Shown piece after piece: positions 7,195 to 16,616 of a stretch of DNA of 64,000 nt. Source of the stretch: Chryseobacterium camelliae (GTDB lineage: Bacteria > Bacteroidota > Bacteroidia > Flavobacteriales > Weeksellaceae); the NCBI RefSeq assembly GCF_027920545.1, contig NZ_CP115859.1, forward strand, positions 2,536,001 to 2,600,000. Reading direction: 5' to 3'. A program made the translations under genes and the position numbers. Every line of letters starts with the position of its first letter. Within the stretch, counting starts at the first letter, position 1. The notes beneath the pieces were generated by a model, which saw only the letters and a program-made list of their open reading frames with translations, was not told where the DNA came from and made no database searches.

Positions 7195-9492
7195 CTATTT
7201 ATTCGGTTTAGGACTCATATAAAAGCTCAATTTTCCACCATTCATTATTGCTGAATGTTTCAGCGTAAAGTTTTTAATTTCCTTCCCATTCAAAAGGATT
7301 TTTTGAACATATACATTTTTCGGACTCTGATTGATGGCTTCTATTTCAAAAGTTTTTCCGTTTTCTAAATGTAAGACTGCATGATCAATTGCCGGACTTC
7401 CGATGGCATAATCTTCCGAACCCGGAGCAACAGGATAAAAACCAAGTGAGCTCAAAATATACCAAGCACTCATTTGTCCTGCATCATCATTACCTCCCAA
7501 TCCATCAGGAGTTGCTTTATATTGCATTTCTAAAATTCTTCGGATCTGTGCCTGAGTTTTCCACGGTTGTCCCGCCCAATTGTAAAGATATGCTACGTGG
7601 TGAGCCGGTTCATTTCCGTGAACATAGCCGCCGATGATTCCCTCTCTTGTAATATCTTCCGTATCTGCAAAAAACTCGTCGGGAAGATGCATGCTGAACA
7701 ATTCATCCAGTTTTGAAGCAAATTTTTTCTTTCCGCCCATCAACTGAATTAATTCATCCGGGGTTTGAGGAACGAAGAAGGTGTAATTCCACGAGTTTCC
7801 TTCTATAAAACCTTGTCCGTGCGTACTTAAAGCATTAAAATCTTTCTTAAAACTTCCATCTGACAAACGAGGACGCATAAATCCTGTTGTTTTATCAAAA
7901 TTGTTTTTCCAGTTTTCAGAACGTTTAATGAATTGATTATATATTTCAGTTTCACCCAGATGTTTTGCTAATTGAGCAATTGCCCAATCGTCATAAGCAT
8001 ATTCTAAGGTATTGGAAACTGAAGTTCCGTTTTTCTCTGCAGGAATATATCCCAAATCAAAATATTGCCCGATTCCTTCGTAATCTCTTTTATTGGCAGT
8101 TGCAATGCAGGCTTTCAATGCTTCTTTTGCATCACCGTCATAATTTCCTTTAATAATGGCATCTGCAACCACGCTTACACTGTGATAACCGCTCATACAC
8201 CAGTTGTCATTGGCATAATGCGACCAGATCGGCAACATTTTCATAGAAAACTGATCATAATGAGCCATCATCGATTTCACCATATCTCCGTTCCTTTTAG
8301 GCTGAATAATATTAAAGAAAGGATGAAGCGCACGATACGTATCCCAAAGTGAGAAAGTGGTATAATTGGTGAAACCGTCTGCTTTGTGAATATTTTGATC
8401 CAGACCTTTATATTCTCCGTTTACATCATTATAGGTTGTCGGATTGATAAACGTATGATACATAGCTGTATAGAAATTTGTTTTTTCTGTTTCAGAACCT
8501 TTAATGACGATTTTGTTTAATTCTTTATTCCAGTTTTGCTGTGTTTGTGCTTTTACCTGGTCAAAAGATAAATTTGCGGTTTCTTTGTCTAGGTTTTCGA
8601 GCGCATTGGTTTGGCTTACAGGTGAAATAGCCAGCTTAACTTCAATGGCTTCATTCTCATTCGTATCAAAGTCAAAATACATTTTCAGATTTTTGCCTGC
8701 GATCTCAGGAAAGTTTTTTGTCTGGTCAAATTTTCTCCAAAATCCTTTGTAAACCTGTTTCTCATCGTAGTTTTTCTGACCGTAAGATTTAAACGGCTTT
8801 GAGAATTTCATGGCAAAATAAACCGTTCTTGTTCTTGCCCAGCCGTTGGTTTGTCGATAGCCGGTAATGGTATTTCCGTTTTCTACACGAATATAAGTCC
8901 AGACGTTTTTCCCGTCGTAATTATAAATTCCGGCCATTAAATCTAAAATGATGTGAGCCTGGTCAGACTTGGGAAAAGTGTAGCGATGAACTCCAACTCT
9001 TGTCGTAGCCGTTAGTTCAGCCAAAATATTAGAATCATCCAGTTTTACTTTGTAATATCCCGCTTCTGCGGTTTCGTTCTGATGTGAAAATCTGCTTCTG
9101 TAACCGTTTTCAGGGTTCGTTGCCGTTCCCGGATTCAATTGTAATTTTCCAACGGTTGGCATGACCAAAAAATCTCCGAGATCAGAGTGTCCGGTTCCGC
9201 TGAAGTGTGTGAAACTAAATCCTACGATGGTTTTATCTTCATAGCGATACCCTGCACAATATTTATAGACTTCACCGTTATATTTTCCGTTCAGCTCGTA
9301 AGAGATGGTATCTGTTTCCGGGCTCAGCTGAACAGCTCCAAACGGTGCCGTTGCGCCGGGATAGGTATGCCCCATTTTTTCAGTCCCGATCAATGGATTT
9401 ACATATTGGTAGAGTTTTTCAAATGTTTGAGCTTTACCATATAAACTAAAAAACAAGAGAAATAGAAAAATAGGAGTTCCTGATTTTTTCAT
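7195..9492 (-). CDS. GH92 family glycosidase (alpha-1,2-mannosidase type)
   Basis: A 765-residue secreted enzyme with a signal peptide ending near LYGKAQ. It matches glycoside hydrolase family 92 along its length: N-terminal beta-sandwich (VNPLIGTEKMGHTYPGA, then GFSFTHFSGTGHSDLGD), then an (alpha/alpha)6 barrel with HPFFNIIQPKRNGDMVKSM, GNSWNYTFFVPQ and the family signature GGNDDAGQMSAWYILSSLG. GH92 enzymes are calcium-dependent exo-mannosidases acting on host or yeast mannans and N-glycans. No SusC/SusD pair is adjacent, so it is not part of a classical polysaccharide utilisation locus here. Confidence 0.92.
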   Translation of the reverse strand: MKKSGTPIFLFLLFFSLYGKAQTFEKLYQYVNPLIGTEKMGHTYPGATAPFGAVQLSPETDTISYELNGKYNGEVYKYCAGYRYEDKTIVGFSFTHFSGTGHSDLGDFLVMPTVGKLQLNPGTATNPENGYRSRFSHQNETAEAGYYKVKLDDSNILAELTATTRVGVHRYTFPKSDQAHIILDLMAGIYNYDGKNVWTYIRVENGNTITGYRQTNGWARTRTVYFAMKFSKPFKSYGQKNYDEKQVYKGFWRKFDQTKNFPEIAGKNLKMYFDFDTNENEAIEVKLAISPVSQTNALENLDKETANLSFDQVKAQTQQNWNKELNKIVIKGSETEKTNFYTAMYHTFINPTTYNDVNGEYKGLDQNIHKADGFTNYTTFSLWDTYRALHPFFNIIQPKRNGDMVKSMMAHYDQFSMKMLPIWSHYANDNWCMSGYHSVSVVADAIIKGNYDGDAKEALKACIATANKRDYEGIGQYFDLGYIPAEKNGTSVSNTLEYAYDDWAIAQLAKHLGETEIYNQFIKRSENWKNNFDKTTGFMRPRLSDGSFKKDFNALSTHGQGFIEGNSWNYTFFVPQTPDELIQLMGGKKKFASKLDELFSMHLPDEFFADTEDITREGIIGGYVHGNEPAHHVAYLYNWAGQPWKTQAQIRRILEMQYKATPDGLGGNDDAGQMSAWYILSSLGFYPVAPGSEDYAIGSPAIDHAVLHLENGKTFEIEAINQSPKNVYVQKILLNGKEIKNFTLKHSAIMNGGKLSFYMSPKPNK

Positions 9493-9623
9493 GTATGAAT
9501 ATTTTTCGAAGAGTAAATGTAGAGAAAATCAAAAATAAATTTTTATCCTTTTTATGTTATTTGAACTTAATTATTAAAAATTTTAATAAAGAGGATATTG
9601 TGATTTTTCAAAAAATAGAATGA

Positions 9624-10304
9624 TTATTTTTCCGAGAAACGGAAGCCGATTCCATGTAAGTTTTCGATGATAATATGTTGATCGTCTGCAAATACCTTCC
9701 GTAATCTTGAGATAAAAACATCCAGGCTTCGTCCCATAAAATAGTCGTCATCTCCCCAAACGGCCTTTAAAATATCCTGTCTTTTCAATACCGTATTTTT
9801 GTTACGGATGAAATATAAAAGCAGTTCAGATTCTCTTTGAGTAAGTGATATTGTGCTTTTCTGATCCTGTAAAGTATAATTTTTAGGGTCGAAATTGAAT
9901 TTTCCGACTTTGTATTTTTGCGGAGAAGGTTCTGTTTTTTTGGAACGTTTAAGGAAAACTTCAATTTTTAAAATAAGCTCTTCAATACTGAAAGGTTTTA
10001 CGAGGTAATCATCTGCGCCAATTTTCAATCCTTTAATTCGGTCTTCCTTTAAAGCTTTTGCAGAAATAAAAATGATCGGAATTTCCGAGTTTTTTTCACG
10101 AATCTGTTGGGCAACTTCGAAGCCGTTCATTTCGGGCATCATGATATCTAAAAGGCAAATGTCAAAACTTTCGTTACTGAATGCTTCAAACGCAGATTTT
10201 CCGTCGGCATAGCAGGAAATATCGTAATAGCTTTCCAGGCTGTCCTGAATCAGAAAAGCTATTGTTTTGTCGTCTTCGGCATATAAAATTTTAGATTTTT
10301 CCAT
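9624..10304 (-). CDS. OmpR/PhoB-type response regulator
   Basis: A 226-residue two-domain regulator. Receiver: acidic pair ED11, phosphoacceptor Asp53 in LLDIMMP, Ser in FISAK and Lys in YLVKPF. C-terminal OmpR winged helix with LTQRESELLLYFIRN and RSLDVFISRLRKVF. It follows its sensor kinase with an 18-base gap. The kinase gene is divergent from a DUF1573 gene, a possible target. The stimulus is unknown. Confidence 0.93.
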   Translation of the reverse strand: MEKSKILYAEDDKTIAFLIQDSLESYYDISCYADGKSAFEAFSNESFDICLLDIMMPEMNGFEVAQQIREKNSEIPIIFISAKALKEDRIKGLKIGADDYLVKPFSIEELILKIEVFLKRSKKTEPSPQKYKVGKFNFDPKNYTLQDQKSTISLTQRESELLLYFIRNKNTVLKRQDILKAVWGDDDYFMGRSLDVFISRLRKVFADDQHIIIENLHGIGFRFSEK

Positions 10305-10322
10305 GAATTGCTCATTAATTGT

Positions 10323-11567
10323 TTAAAACGGTAAAAACAGGGTGGTGGTAATTCCCTGATCCGGATTGTTTTCAACTGAAATTTTCCAGTTGTGTTGCTG
10401 GACAATCTTTTTTACATAAAATAATCCTAGCCCAAAACCGGTCACTTCATCACTTTTCTTTGTGTTTACCCGATAAAATTTATCAAAAATATGAGGAATG
10501 TTTTTAGCCGGAATTCCCATTCCGTTATCTTTAAACTTTAAATATAAGCCTTTTGAATCTTTATTTGAGGAAATTGTAATGACCGGTTTTGTCTCACAAT
10601 ATTTAATAGAGTTGTCTAAAATATTGTAAATGATATTGGTAAAGTGAAATTCGTCTGCAATGATGGAAATATTGTTGTCAATATCTATTTCAACGGATAG
10701 ATTTTCATTCTTTTGTTTTATAGTATCAACAATTTCCTGAATAAACGGGAGCAAAATTATTCTTTGAGGTTTTAAAGATAAACCGGAAGCATCATTTTTA
10801 GCAATATTCAGTATTTTTTCGATGTGATTGTTAAGTTTATGACATTGATCGGTGATGATGGAAGTATATGTTTGCAGCTTAGGATTTTCTTTCACCAGAT
10901 CCTGTTTTCTTAAGGCTTCTGAAGCTAGAAGTATTGAAGAAAGAGGAGTCTTAAATTCATGGGTCATATTATTGATGAAATCCCTTTGCAGTTCGGAGAA
11001 TTTTTTTTGCTGAATAATGGTATAAATGGAGTACACATACACCAAAAGAATAATAATTAAGGCAAATGTAAGCAAATACCAAAAGCGCAATGAACTGATC
11101 AGATAGGTTGTTTTATCCGGAAAACGGATAGAAAAATAATACACCAGATTCTTATGTTTTGGAAATTGTATTTTAGTATTGGGACTTTCCTGATTTTTGG
11201 ATATATATTTTCCATAGATCATTTTATCGCTATGGCAATTGTATAAAGCGTAAACGTAATTGGTATTGATCTGAAAACGGGTGAATTCTGTTTTTAAATA
11301 GTGCTCTAAAACGGCAGGATGAAACTCATTATTAATATTAACCACATAATAATCATTCGAAATATTCTGCACCGGGTTTTCCGTGAAAGAGGTTTTTCCT
11401 CCGGACAGCTTTTCCACAACTTCGAGTAATGCAACATTTACTTTTTGGTTAAATTTTTGATTTTCGAGATTATAAGCTTGCCGGGTCCATAGAAGCTGTG
11501 CTATCAAAATTCCGATAATAGCAACAAACCCCAGGCTGATAATAATATTAAGTCTTTTTATTTCCAT
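10323..11567 (-). CDS. Sensor histidine kinase (HisKA type)
   Basis: A 414-residue membrane kinase. TM1 is about residues 8-27, followed by an extracytoplasmic loop of about 130 residues and TM2 about 162-184. The dimerisation box contains phosphoacceptor His203 in MTHEFKTPLSS. The ATPase domain has the N box (ILDNSIKY), G1 (KDNGMGIP) and G2 (GFGLGL). There is no HAMP domain between TM2 and the kinase core. It pairs with the OmpR-type regulator immediately downstream. Confidence 0.93.
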   Translation of the reverse strand: MEIKRLNIIISLGFVAIIGILIAQLLWTRQAYNLENQKFNQKVNVALLEVVEKLSGGKTSFTENPVQNISNDYYVVNINNEFHPAVLEHYLKTEFTRFQINTNYVYALYNCHSDKMIYGKYISKNQESPNTKIQFPKHKNLVYYFSIRFPDKTTYLISSLRFWYLLTFALIIILLVYVYSIYTIIQQKKFSELQRDFINNMTHEFKTPLSSILLASEALRKQDLVKENPKLQTYTSIITDQCHKLNNHIEKILNIAKNDASGLSLKPQRIILLPFIQEIVDTIKQKNENLSVEIDIDNNISIIADEFHFTNIIYNILDNSIKYCETKPVITISSNKDSKGLYLKFKDNGMGIPAKNIPHIFDKFYRVNTKKSDEVTGFGLGLFYVKKIVQQHNWKISVENNPDQGITTTLFLPF

Positions 11568-11727
11568 TTTACAGAAACAATATTATCCAAAAATATCTAT
11601 TAATTTTTTATCATTAACAACTTATTAACAAATGTTTGATAGCGGTTAACAAGTCGTATTCAAATTCAGCTTACATTTGCTGTAACAAAAAATAAAAATC
11701 GGTTATTAACTATTAAAATTTATACTC

Positions 11728-12141
11728 ATGAAAAATTTAAAAATTACAGCAATTTTAGCAGTTTTGGCATTTTCTCCATTTTATGCAAATGTACTTCCTA
11801 CAGATAATTCTCCTGTCGTAAAAGTGCTTGCAGACGCAATTAAGTGGAAATCAGAATCAATCGAATTGGGAAATATTCCCCAAGGGAAACCAAAAGTAAT
11901 CAGATTTGAATTTACCAATACATCAAAGAAACCTGTCATTATCGAAAATGTAGCGCCTTCATGTGGCTGTACAACAGCAGATTATACAAAAACTCCGATC
12001 CTTCCGGGGAAAAAAGGATTTGTAGAAGCTAGCTACAACGCCGCAACTGCAGGTCCGTTCATGAAAACGGTGAATGTTACCACCAGCGACAGTAAAACCC
12101 CAAAAACACTTTCATTCAAAGGAACGGTTGTTGCTTCATAA
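11728..12141 (+). CDS. DUF1573 domain protein, exported
   Basis: A 137-residue protein with a signal peptide (MKNLKITAILAVLAFSPFYA) and one DUF1573 domain. The core is FEFTNTSKKPVIIENVAPSCGCTTADY, an Ig-like fold with the conserved CGC motif. DUF1573 proteins are common secreted or surface proteins of Bacteroidota with no settled function. It is divergent from the two-component system. A -7 type element TACATTTG lies at 11672-11679. Confidence 0.88.
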   Translation: MKNLKITAILAVLAFSPFYANVLPTDNSPVVKVLADAIKWKSESIELGNIPQGKPKVIRFEFTNTSKKPVIIENVAPSCGCTTADYTKTPILPGKKGFVEASYNAATAGPFMKTVNVTTSDSKTPKTLSFKGTVVAS

Positions 12142-12167
12142 TTAATTTAATCTTGTTCAATATAAAG

Positions 12168-12200
12168 CAGCCTGATGAATGATTTGTCAGGCTGTTTTTT
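12168..12200 (+). terminator. Rho-independent terminator
   Basis: CAGCCTGA pairs with TCAGGCTG around an 11-base loop and is followed by six Ts, 26 bases after the DUF1573 stop codon. Confidence 0.85.
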
Positions 12201-12295
12201 ATATAACTTAAAATAATTATTTGTAGCATTATTTCTTAGTGTATTTTAAAGGATTACGTTTCAATATTTACTATTTTTAAGAAAAAATAAAACGT

Positions 12296-13177
12296 ATGAA
12301 TCTTTATACACAACCCATGTTGCGCGAAGACGCACTAAAAGATAAAGTAGCAATTGTTACAGGGGGAGGAAGCGGTCTTGGAAAAGCAATGACGAAATAT
12401 TTCCTTCAGTTAGGAGCAAAAGTGGTGATCACTTCCAGAAATTTGGAAAAATTACAAGGAACCGCAAAAGAATTAGAAGAGGAAACGGGAGGCAGAGTTC
12501 TTTGTGTTGCCTGTGATGTGAGAAACTGGGATGAGGTAGAAGCAATGAAAGAAGCGACTTTAAAAGAATTCGGAAAGATTGATATTTTATTAAATAATGC
12601 GGCCGGAAATTTCATTTCGCCAACTGAAAGATTGACGCATTCAGCGTTCGATTCTATTTTAGATATTGTACTGAAAGGAACAAAAAACTGTACGTTATCC
12701 ATCGGAAAACATTGGATTGATTCTAAAACTCCGGGAACGGTTTTAAATATTGTCACTACTTATTCATGGACGGGTTCTGCATACGTTGTGCCATCGGCTT
12801 GTGCAAAAGCTGGAGTTTTAGCCATGACAAGATCTTTGGCAGTTGAATGGGCGAAGTATGGAATCCGTTTCAATGCGATTGCACCGGGACCTTTCCCTAC
12901 CAAAGGAGCTTGGGACAGGCTGCTTCCGGGAGATTTGCAGGAAAAGTTTGATATGAGGAAAAAAGTTCCTCTAAGAAGAGTGGGAGAACATCAGGAGTTG
13001 GCTAATCTTGCTGCATATCTGGTTTCTGATTATTCAGCGTATATGAATGGGGAAGTGGTCACCATTGACGGAGGCGAATGGCTGCAGGGAGCAGGTGAAT
13101 TTAATATGCTGGAAGATATTCCGCAGGAAATGTGGGATGCATTGGAAGCAATGATTAAAGCTAAAAAATCAAATTGA
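12296..13177 (+). CDS. 2,4-dienoyl-CoA reductase-like SDR oxidoreductase
   Basis: A 293-residue short-chain dehydrogenase with the NADP-binding TGGGSGLG motif (residues 22-29) and NNAAG (100-104). The usual YxxxK is absent: position 167 is Ser, while Lys171 and a Tyr fifteen residues before it (Tyr156) remain. That arrangement is characteristic of mitochondrial-type 2,4-dienoyl-CoA reductase (DECR1), as is the adjoining VVPSACAKAGV. It should reduce 2,4-dienoyl-CoA with NADPH during unsaturated fatty acid oxidation. Specific function is inferred from these residues. Confidence 0.85.
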   Translation: MNLYTQPMLREDALKDKVAIVTGGGSGLGKAMTKYFLQLGAKVVITSRNLEKLQGTAKELEEETGGRVLCVACDVRNWDEVEAMKEATLKEFGKIDILLNNAAGNFISPTERLTHSAFDSILDIVLKGTKNCTLSIGKHWIDSKTPGTVLNIVTTYSWTGSAYVVPSACAKAGVLAMTRSLAVEWAKYGIRFNAIAPGPFPTKGAWDRLLPGDLQEKFDMRKKVPLRRVGEHQELANLAAYLVSDYSAYMNGEVVTIDGGEWLQGAGEFNMLEDIPQEMWDALEAMIKAKKSN

Positions 13178-13195
13178 TTAAAAAATGAATTAATT

Positions 13196-13228
13196 TCCTG
13201 GATTTGTAACGATTCCGGGATTTTTTTT
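13196..13228 (+). terminator. Rho-independent terminator
   Basis: TCCTGGA pairs with TCCGGGA (one G-U pair) around an 11-base loop and is followed by eight Ts. Confidence 0.75.
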
Positions 13229-13240
13229 ACCTATTACATA

Positions 13241-13290
13241 AATGAATTAAAATGAATTAAAATGAATTAAAAAGAATTTCAATGAATTTT
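13241..13290 (+). repeat. 10-bp tandem repeat in the M1 peptidase leader
   Basis: Three exact copies of AATGAATTAA are followed by two degenerate copies; the last (AATGAATTTT) contains the true start codon. Each exact copy holds a minimal ORF, ATG AAT TAA (Met-Asn-stop). Confidence 0.9.
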
Positions 13291-15483
13291 AAATTTCCAA
13301 CCCTTATTTCAGCTGTTGCGGTGGTTCTCTTGGCTCAACCGATACATGCTCAGGAATCTCCGAAATATGATTATGTAGAAACCTTTAAACCGTTTTTTTA
13401 TCCGCAAACCGGTACTTCAACCAGATCTGCAAGCGGACAACCGGGACATGCCTACTGGCAGAATTCGGCGGATTATCATTTGAATGTAAGCCTTAATGAA
13501 GCTAAAAATGAAATTACAGGAACTGCAGAGATTACCTATACTAATAATAGTCCGGACAAAATGGGTTTTCTATGGCTGCAGCTGGATCAGAATTTATTTG
13601 AAAAAAACTCAAGAGGAAATGCTGTAGTTCCGATGTCGGGAAGCCGAAACGGAGCCCATGGTGAAGAGTTTGAAGGAGGGTATAAAATAAAATCTGTAAA
13701 ATATAACGGCAAAGAGATAAAATATACCATTACAGATACGAGAATGCAGATCGATCTCCCGGAAGAGCTTAAATCTAAAGGCGGAGTTGCGAAAATTAAA
13801 GTGGAATATTCTTTCCTTTCTCCAAAATACGGTTCAGACAGAATGGGAATTCAGGATACCAAGAACGGGAAAATCTTTACCATGGCTCAGTGGTATCCGA
13901 GAATGTGCGTATATGATGATGTTCAGGGATGGAATACCATGCCTTATTTGGGAGCTTCCGAATTTTATCTGGAATACGGAGATATTACGGCTAACATTAC
14001 GGTGCCTGCGAATCAATATGTAGTGGCTTCAGGAGAGCTTCTGAATGCAAAGGAAGTCTACACAAAGGAAGAAAACAAACGATGGGAGGAAGCAAAAAAC
14101 AGTGATAAGACAGTGATTATCCGTTCAGAATCTGAATTGGGAAAAAATACATCAACCGGAACAAAAACTTGGAAGTTTAAAATCAATCAGGCAAGAGATT
14201 TTGCCTGGGCGTCTTCGTCCGCTTTCATTTTGGATGCGGCAAAAATTAATCTTCCTAGCGGTAAAAAATCGATAGCAATCTCAGCTTATCCGGTAGAAAG
14301 CGCAGGAGACAAAGCGTGGGGAAGATCAACCGAATATACGAAAGCTGCAATTGAGCATTATTCAGCAAAATGGTACGAATATACTTATCCGGCTGCGACC
14401 AATGTTGCGGGGAATGAAGGCGGAATGGAATATCCCGGAATTGTTTTCTGTCACATGAATTCCAAGGGAGAAAGTCTTTGGGGGGTTACGGATCATGAAT
14501 TTGGTCACAACTGGTTCCCGATGATTGTAGGCTCTAATGAAAGGCTGTTTGCATGGATGGATGAAGGTTTTAATACTTTTATTAACGAACTATCAACGGA
14601 AGCTTTTAATAAAGGTGAGTATTATGAGAAGAAAAATATTGCTCAAATGGGAGGCTTCCTGATGAATGATAATTTTGAGCCGATTATGGTAGGGCCAGAC
14701 AATATGAAAGAAAATAATATTGGTGTTTTGGCTTATTATAAACCGGGACTAGGATTAGGAATATTAAGAGACGCTATTTTAGGACCGGAGAAATTTGATA
14801 AGGCATTTAAAACCTATATTGACCGTTGGGCTTTCAAGCATCCTACACCTTGGGATTTTTTTCATACGATGGAAAATGTTTCGGGAGAAGAGCTTAATTG
14901 GTTCTGGAGAGGGTGGTTTATTAATAAATGGAAAATTGACCAGTCTGTGAAAAATGTGAAGTACGTAAACGGAGATTTTAAAAACGGAGCGCAGATTACG
15001 GTTGAAAATCTGGGACAGCTTCCTATGCCGACGACAGTTCAGGTGAAATTCAAAGACGGGACCGAGCAAATTGTAAAATTGCCTATCGAAGTCTGGAAGA
15101 GAAATAAAGAATGGACGTTTAAAATTAATTCAACGAAAGAAATTTCATTGGTGAAATTGGATCCTGATTCTCAAATTCCTGATGTTAATTCTAAAAATAA
15201 TAGCTGGAACAGTTCTGAAGCCGCACCTGCTGAAAAAATAAATATCAAAGACTTCACGGGAACATTCGGAAGTAAAGATATCCCTTTGAAGCTTGCCTTT
15301 ACGGAGAAAAACAATCAGCTTTTCGGGCAGGCAGCCGGTCAGCCGGAATTCGCTCTTGAATATGCCGGAAATAATACGTTTACTTTTGAAGATGCAGAAA
15401 TTTCAATGACCTATAGTCAGGATAAAAAGACGATTACTTTCAAACAGGGTTCAAGGGAATTTAAATTTACTAAAGAAAAATAG
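13282..15483 (+). CDS. M1 family zinc metallopeptidase, secreted
   Basis: A 733-residue protein with a signal peptide ending at about IHAQ. The gluzincin site is HEFGH (His405-His409) with the third ligand Glu428 in WMDEGFNTF, an exact HExxH-x18-E spacing. The M1 N-terminal beta-domain precedes it, and a segment of about 80 residues after the catalytic core ([15 protein letters not shown] onward) looks like an extra beta-domain. It should be an exported or periplasmic aminopeptidase. A second M1 paralogue lies 1.1 kb downstream with a similar YWQN start region, suggesting an old duplication. Confidence 0.9.
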   Translation: MNFKFPTLISAVAVVLLAQPIHAQESPKYDYVETFKPFFYPQTGTSTRSASGQPGHAYWQNSADYHLNVSLNEAKNEITGTAEITYTNNSPDKMGFLWLQLDQNLFEKNSRGNAVVPMSGSRNGAHGEEFEGGYKIKSVKYNGKEIKYTITDTRMQIDLPEELKSKGGVAKIKVEYSFLSPKYGSDRMGIQDTKNGKIFTMAQWYPRMCVYDDVQGWNTMPYLGASEFYLEYGDITANITVPANQYVVASGELLNAKEVYTKEENKRWEEAKNSDKTVIIRSESELGKNTSTGTKTWKFKINQARDFAWASSSAFILDAAKINLPSGKKSIAISAYPVESAGDKAWGRSTEYTKAAIEHYSAKWYEYTYPAATNVAGNEGGMEYPGIVFCHMNSKGESLWGVTDHEFGHNWFPMIVGSNERLFAWMDEGFNTFINELSTEAFNKGEYYEKKNIAQMGGFLMNDNFEPIMVGPDNMKENNIGVLAYYKPGLGLGILRDAILGPEKFDKAFKTYIDRWAFKHPTPWDFFHTMENVSGEELNWFWRGWFINKWKIDQSVKNVKYVNGDFKNGAQITVENLGQLPMPTTVQVKFKDGTEQIVKLPIEVWKRNKEWTFKINSTKEISLVKLDPDSQIPDVNSKNNSWNSSEAAPAEKINIKDFTGTFGSKDIPLKLAFTEKNNQLFGQAAGQPEFALEYAGNNTFTFEDAEISMTYSQDKKTITFKQGSREFKFTKEK

Positions 15484-15490
15484 TCTATTA

Positions 15491-15517
15491 ACTCCGGGGA
15501 AATTTCCGGAGTTTTTT
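15491..15517 (+). terminator. Rho-independent terminator
   Basis: ACTCCGG pairs with CCGGAGT across an 8-base loop, followed by a run of Ts. Confidence 0.85.
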
Positions 15518-15609
15518 ATTTTCTGAAACCATCCTTGCAATAAATCAAAATTCATTGCTTCTTTATGAAACATATATTTTATTTTTGTTTAACTTTTTAA
15601 TTAAGAATA

Positions 15610-16437
15610 ATGAAGTTTAAATTTTCAGGACTATTTCTATTGCTTTTTATCCTCAGTTTTTCTCAGGATTATAAAGTAATGAGCTTTAACATCAGACTAC
15701 AGGTAGAATCGGATAAGGATAATGCCTGGACACAGAGAAAACAAGATGCTATTGACTTATTAAGTTATTATCATCCGGATTATTTCGGGGTGCAGGAAGC
15801 ACTTCCGGAGCAGATGAAAGACATTAAGAACGGACTAAAAAACTATGATTACGTAGGAGTCGGAAGAGATGATGGCAAGGAAAAAGGAGAGTTTTCAGCT
15901 ATTTTTTATGATACAGATAGGCTTCAGGTAGTAAGTTCCGGCACATTCTGGTTGTCTGAAACTCCTGAAAAACCGTCAAAAGGCTGGGATGCAGCTTATA
16001 ACAGAATCTGTACTTATGCTGTATTCAAGGATAAGAAGTCTAAAAAAGAATTTATGGCACTTAATTTACATTTTGATCACGTAGGAAATGTAGCGAGAGT
16101 GAAATCTGCAGATTTAATTTTAAAGAAGATCAAAGAGATTAATCCTAAAAATTTACCTGTAACATTAAGCGGAGATTTTAATCTGACAGACGACACGGAA
16201 CCGATTAAAATTCTTTCTAAAAATTTAACGGATACCTTTTATCACTCACAAACCAAACATTATGGTCCTGTAGGGACGTTTACGGCATTTAATGTGAATG
16301 AAGTTCCCCAAAATAGAATTGATTATATCTTCGTAAAAGGATTCAAGGTGAAATCTCACAGGCATATTAATGACAGAAGAGAGAATCTGCTTTATCCTTC
16401 GGATCATTTTCCGGTGTTGGTGGATATTTCCTTATAA
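15610..16437 (+). CDS. Endonuclease/exonuclease/phosphatase family protein, exported
   Basis: A 275-residue protein with a signal peptide (MKFKFSGLFLLLFILSFSQ). EEP-fold motifs in order: SFNIR, GVQEA (catalytic Glu), LNLHFDH, SGDFN (Asp/Asn), RIDYIFV and SDHFPV (general base Asp-His). Exported EEP proteins of Bacteroidota may act as phosphodiesterases or nucleases; the substrate is not predictable. It lies between two M1 peptidase genes and has its own terminator. Confidence 0.9.
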   Translation: MKFKFSGLFLLLFILSFSQDYKVMSFNIRLQVESDKDNAWTQRKQDAIDLLSYYHPDYFGVQEALPEQMKDIKNGLKNYDYVGVGRDDGKEKGEFSAIFYDTDRLQVVSSGTFWLSETPEKPSKGWDAAYNRICTYAVFKDKKSKKEFMALNLHFDHVGNVARVKSADLILKKIKEINPKNLPVTLSGDFNLTDDTEPIKILSKNLTDTFYHSQTKHYGPVGTFTAFNVNEVPQNRIDYIFVKGFKVKSHRHINDRRENLLYPSDHFPVLVDISL

Positions 16438-16469
16438 ATTAAAGATTGACAACGAAATTAATTAAAAAT

Positions 16470-16499
16470 CCAATTCTTTACCGGAGTTGGTTTTTTTTT
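16470..16499 (+). terminator. Rho-independent terminator
   Basis: CCAATTC pairs with GAGTTGG (one G-U pair) around TTTACCG, followed by nine Ts. Confidence 0.8.
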
Positions 16500-16562
16500 G
16501 AACTGTAAAACTGTAAAAAATAAACCGAAACTCAATTTTTACGAAATAGTGTGATGAAAGAA

Positions 16563-16596
16563 TTTGCTTTTGTCTATAACATTTTTCCTAATTTTG
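16563..16596 (+). promoter_or_regulatory. Promoter for second M1 peptidase
   Basis: TTTG (16563-16566), 22 bases, then TAATTTTG (16589-16596), a match to the Bacteroidota TTTG / TAnnTTTG pattern. It lies inside the longest open frame and supports starting translation at 16617. Confidence 0.5.
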
Positions 16597-16616
16597 AGGC
16601 ACTTAAAATAAGAGAT

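Noticed and set aside
7195..9492. GH92 gene as part of a polysaccharide utilisation locus
   Set aside because: No SusC/SusD-like genes or other glycosidases lie nearby, and terminator and promoter signals isolate the gene.
16551..16616. Upstream extension of the second M1 peptidase (GTG/ATG at 16551/16554)
   Set aside because: It would place 21-22 residues before a good signal peptide and lies over a promoter-like element.
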